The notes below the pieces were generated by a model that did not search any database, was not told the DNA's origin, and saw only the letters and a program-made list of their open reading frames with translations. From contig CP097967.1 of NCBI GenBank assembly GCA_023703535.1, positions 627,208-691,207 of the forward strand: DNA of 64,000 nucleotides. The letters run 5' to 3'. A program made the position numbers and the translations under genes. Positions 61,987 to 64,000 of this stretch are shown here, piece after piece; positions within the stretch are counted from its first letter, which is position 1; every line of letters begins with the position of its first letter. This stretch comes from SAR86 cluster bacterium. Lineage in GTDB: Bacteria; Pseudomonadota; Gammaproteobacteria; Magnimaribacterales; TMED112.

Positions 61987-62979
61987 ATGAATAAAGGCAA
62001 AATTAATTATAAATCATCAGGAGTAAACATTGATGAAGGGCAAAAATTTATTGAAGATATTAAATCTCTTACCAAAAAAAGGGATTTAAAAAATGTTTTA
62101 AGCAATATAGGGAGTTTTTCAGGCTATGTTAAACCACCGAAAAAATACAAAGACCCAGTGTTTGCACTAGCTTGTGATGGAGTAGGAACTAAAATTACCC
62201 TTGCACTTAAGCAAAAAAACCTTTCATCTATTGGAATAGATTTAGTAGCAATGTGTGTTAATGACTTGGTAGTTAGTGGTGCAACTCCATTAACTTTTCT
62301 TGATTACTATGGAGTATCAAAACTTAATAGAAATAAAGGAAAAGAAATTATAAAAGGAATTCTGAAGGGCTGCGATCAGGCTGGTTGCGAATTAATTGGT
62401 GGCGAAACTGCAGAAATGCCTAATCATTATACTAAAGATAATTTTGATTTAGTTGGGTTTGCGATGGGCATTAATGAGAGAAAAAATATTATAGATGGGT
62501 CAAAAATTAGAAAGAATAATGCAATACTTGCACTGCCCTCTTCAGGCTTTCACTCTAATGGATATTCTCTAATTAACAAAATAATAAATAGCAAAAAAAC
62601 TGATAAAAAATTACAAAAAAAACTACTAACGCCAACAAAAATTTATGTAAAAGAAGTGCTTGAACTCACAAAAAAACTAAAAATCAATGGAATGGCTCAT
62701 ATTACTGGAGGCGGGCTTGAAGAAAATCTTTCACGAATTAATTCCAGCTACACAATGATTATTGACAGAGACAAGTGCAAATTAAAAGGGATTTTTTTAG
62801 AAATTATGAAACTCGGAAATATCACAAGAAATGAGATGTACAAAGTCTTTAATTGCGGAATTGGCTTTTGTTTAATTCTTGATAGAGACGATGTTGAAAA
62901 GGCTAAAAAAATTAACTCAAAGTTGTTCGAAATTGGATATGTTTCAAAGACAGAAAAAAAATTCATCTTCAAAAATTAA
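61987..62979 (+). CDS. purM: Phosphoribosylformylglycinamidine cyclo-ligase (AIR synthetase)
   Basis: The 330-residue protein follows the PurM pattern: INYKSSGVNIDEGQ at the start, ACDGVGTKITLAL, GIDLVAMCVNDLVVSGATPL, IGGETAEMPNHY, and PSSGFHSNGYSL with HITGGGLEENL. It forms aminoimidazole ribonucleotide from FGAM with ATP in purine synthesis. purN follows after 3 bases in the same operon. No ribosome binding site is evident, and only 20 bases or fewer separate it from the divergent gene, so the promoters overlap. Confidence 0.97.
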   Translation: MNKGKINYKSSGVNIDEGQKFIEDIKSLTKKRDLKNVLSNIGSFSGYVKPPKKYKDPVFALACDGVGTKITLALKQKNLSSIGIDLVAMCVNDLVVSGATPLTFLDYYGVSKLNRNKGKEIIKGILKGCDQAGCELIGGETAEMPNHYTKDNFDLVGFAMGINERKNIIDGSKIRKNNAILALPSSGFHSNGYSLINKIINSKKTDKKLQKKLLTPTKIYVKEVLELTKKLKINGMAHITGGGLEENLSRINSSYTMIIDRDKCKLKGIFLEIMKLGNITRNEMYKVFNCGIGFCLILDRDDVEKAKKINSKLFEIGYVSKTEKKFIFKN

Positions 62980-62982
62980 TAA

Positions 62983-63531
62983 ATGAACATTGTTGTCTTC
63001 TTTTCTGGTACAGGCACTAATCTTCAATCAATTCTTCAAAATGAGGAAAAATTAAACTACAAGGTAATATCAACTTTCACAAATAACCCTGATGCAAGTG
63101 GTATTGATATATCAAAGAACTTTAATGTTGATTGTAAAATTTTGGATCATAAAAAATTTGATTCTAGAGAAAAATTTGATGAGGAAATCAATGTTTATTT
63201 GCAAAAACTAAACCCTGATTATGTCATCTTAGCTGGATATATGAGAATTTTAAGTAATTTTCTGGTAGAAAAGTGGAAACAAAAAATCATAAATATACAC
63301 CCTTCCCTATTGCCAAAATATCCTGGATTAAATACACATGAAAGAGCCTTGCTTGCAGGTGATAAACTTCATGGAACTACAATTCACTATGTCACTTCTG
63401 ATCTTGATGCTGGGCCAATTATCAGACAACAGAGTATTGAAATTGAACCAGATGATACTATTGAATCTTTAACAGAGAAAATTAAAAAATTAGAAAATAA
63501 AATTTATCCAGAAACTATATCTAACCTTTAA
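62983..63531 (+). CDS. purN: Phosphoribosylglycinamide formyltransferase
   Basis: The 182-residue protein has the N-terminal VVFFSGTGTNLQSIL, the catalytic NIHPSLLPKYPGLNTHERAL (Asn-x-His) and the Asp in SDLDAGPIIRQ. It transfers the formyl group of 10-formyl-THF to GAR, a step supplied by folD at 48935. It is 3 bases after purM. A DUF3108-like gene begins 1 base after its stop, the common purM-purN-DUF3108 order. Confidence 0.97.
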   Translation: MNIVVFFSGTGTNLQSILQNEEKLNYKVISTFTNNPDASGIDISKNFNVDCKILDHKKFDSREKFDEEINVYLQKLNPDYVILAGYMRILSNFLVEKWKQKIINIHPSLLPKYPGLNTHERALLAGDKLHGTTIHYVTSDLDAGPIIRQQSIEIEPDDTIESLTEKIKKLENKIYPETISNL

Positions 63532-63532
63532 A

Positions 63533-64000
63533 ATGCGTTTTTTCATCTTATTCTTATCTTTTTCACTTATATCTGATGAATTTAAGAGCTGGGATGCCAA
63601 GTTTAAATTCACACATTATTCTGCAGGAAATATAACTCTTAAAAGAAGTTTTAAATTCGATGACAATGAAATTACTTCTAGATTTGTTTTGAGGCCTCTT
63701 TTTATTTATGAGTATTCACAAAAATCCTCGCTAGTTCTAGAAAACAATAAAGTTAAAACACTTTTTACAAAAGTGAAAAATAATGTCCCTGGTAGTAAAG
63801 AAAAAAGTTTTGAAGTCTCTTTCTTAGATAATAAGATTGAATCTCAGGAGCTTGGTTTTGCATTTTTAAATGAAGAAAATGTGCTGGATCAGCTTGGAAG
63901 TGATCTCCAAATGCGACTTAATGTTAAAAATGGCGTTGATAACTTTTTCTTAAATGTAATTACAAATACAGAAGGGAAAATTGTTGAACGTGAATATAAG
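63533..64000 (+). CDS. DUF3108-like exported protein (3' end cut off by window)
   Basis: The frame is open from the ATG at 63533 to the window end (156 codons). It begins with a hydrophobic signal-like segment (RFFILFLSFSLISDEFKSWD) and then beta-rich sequence such as AKFKFTHYSAGNITLKRSF, resembling the DUF3108 pattern (an outer-membrane- or periplasm-linked beta barrel or sandwich of unknown role). It follows purN by 1 base, which is where DUF3108 genes often lie in gammaproteobacteria. The C-terminus is beyond the window. Confidence 0.7.
   Translation, partial: MRFFILFLSFSLISDEFKSWDAKFKFTHYSAGNITLKRSFKFDDNEITSRFVLRPLFIYEYSQKSSLVLENNKVKTLFTKVKNNVPGSKEKSFEVSFLDNKIESQELGFAFLNEENVLDQLGSDLQMRLNVKNGVDNFFLNVITNTEGKIVEREYK

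Overview
The window looks like a piece of a marine, surface-ocean gammaproteobacterium of the SAR86 type. The DNA is AT-rich and tightly packed. It carries a proteorhodopsin, three TonB-dependent receptors, a large sugar-utilisation cluster, and gammaproteobacterial gene orders (clpP-clpX-lon-hupB-ppiD; purM-purN-DUF3108 divergent from hda). The clade assignment is an inference from this gene content, not from a marker tree.

Layout. 1-884: 3' truncated gap. 1049-2452: a hotdog thioesterase, an SGNH-like secreted protein and a small DUF2061-like membrane protein. 2481-24620: a 22-kb, wholly minus-strand L-rhamnose utilisation locus. It runs from a carbohydrate-type TonB receptor through an NCS1-type permease, two GH106-type rhamnosidases, a beta-propeller hydrolase and RhaT, then a second sugar isomerase, RhaM, an aldolase/dehydrogenase fusion, RhaI, RhaB, LldD and a SASA-type esterase. 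Together these give a complete route from polymer-bound rhamnose to DHAP plus pyruvate, with no regulator gene inside. 24652-25072: a 202-bp tandem duplication that copies the receptor promoter and the 3' part of a tRNA-Ala gene, next to the intact tRNA-Ala.

25212-31351: a second TonB receptor, a DASS-type carboxylate transporter and a secreted gamma-glutamyltransferase. 31335-34489: gltX, dnaQ, rnhA and gloB. 34531-37503: a third TonB receptor. 37692-44912: fabI facing ppiD-hupB-lon-clpX-clpP; trigger factor is not at its usual place. 45037-48878: tRNA-His, gdhA, tRNA-Arg, an S8 protease split into a catalytic part and a downstream signal-plus-propeptide-like part, and tRNA-Pro. 48935-51491: folD and a long ketoacyl synthase. 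51494-55734: an envelope module (ArnC-like GT2, two PAP2 phosphatases, ArnT-like GT83), an overlapping 47-residue DUF2256 zinc-ribbon gene and a small membrane protein. 55743-57200: tRNA-Asp, proteorhodopsin with its own promoter and terminator, a thioesterase and tRNA-Val. 57228-64000: xseA, a TlpA-like lipoprotein, sppA, hda, a short secreted protein, purM, purN and the start of a DUF3108-like gene.

The most unusual points are: (1) the S8 protease whose prepro region appears circularly permuted to the 3' side, with the break at the 3' end of tRNA-Pro; (2) the 202-bp duplication of promoter plus tRNA-Ala 3' end bordering the rhamnose locus; (3) the rhamnose locus itself, which has two unrelated sugar isomerases, an NCS1-type permease and no regulator. 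All family names come from motif reading alone; no searches were run.
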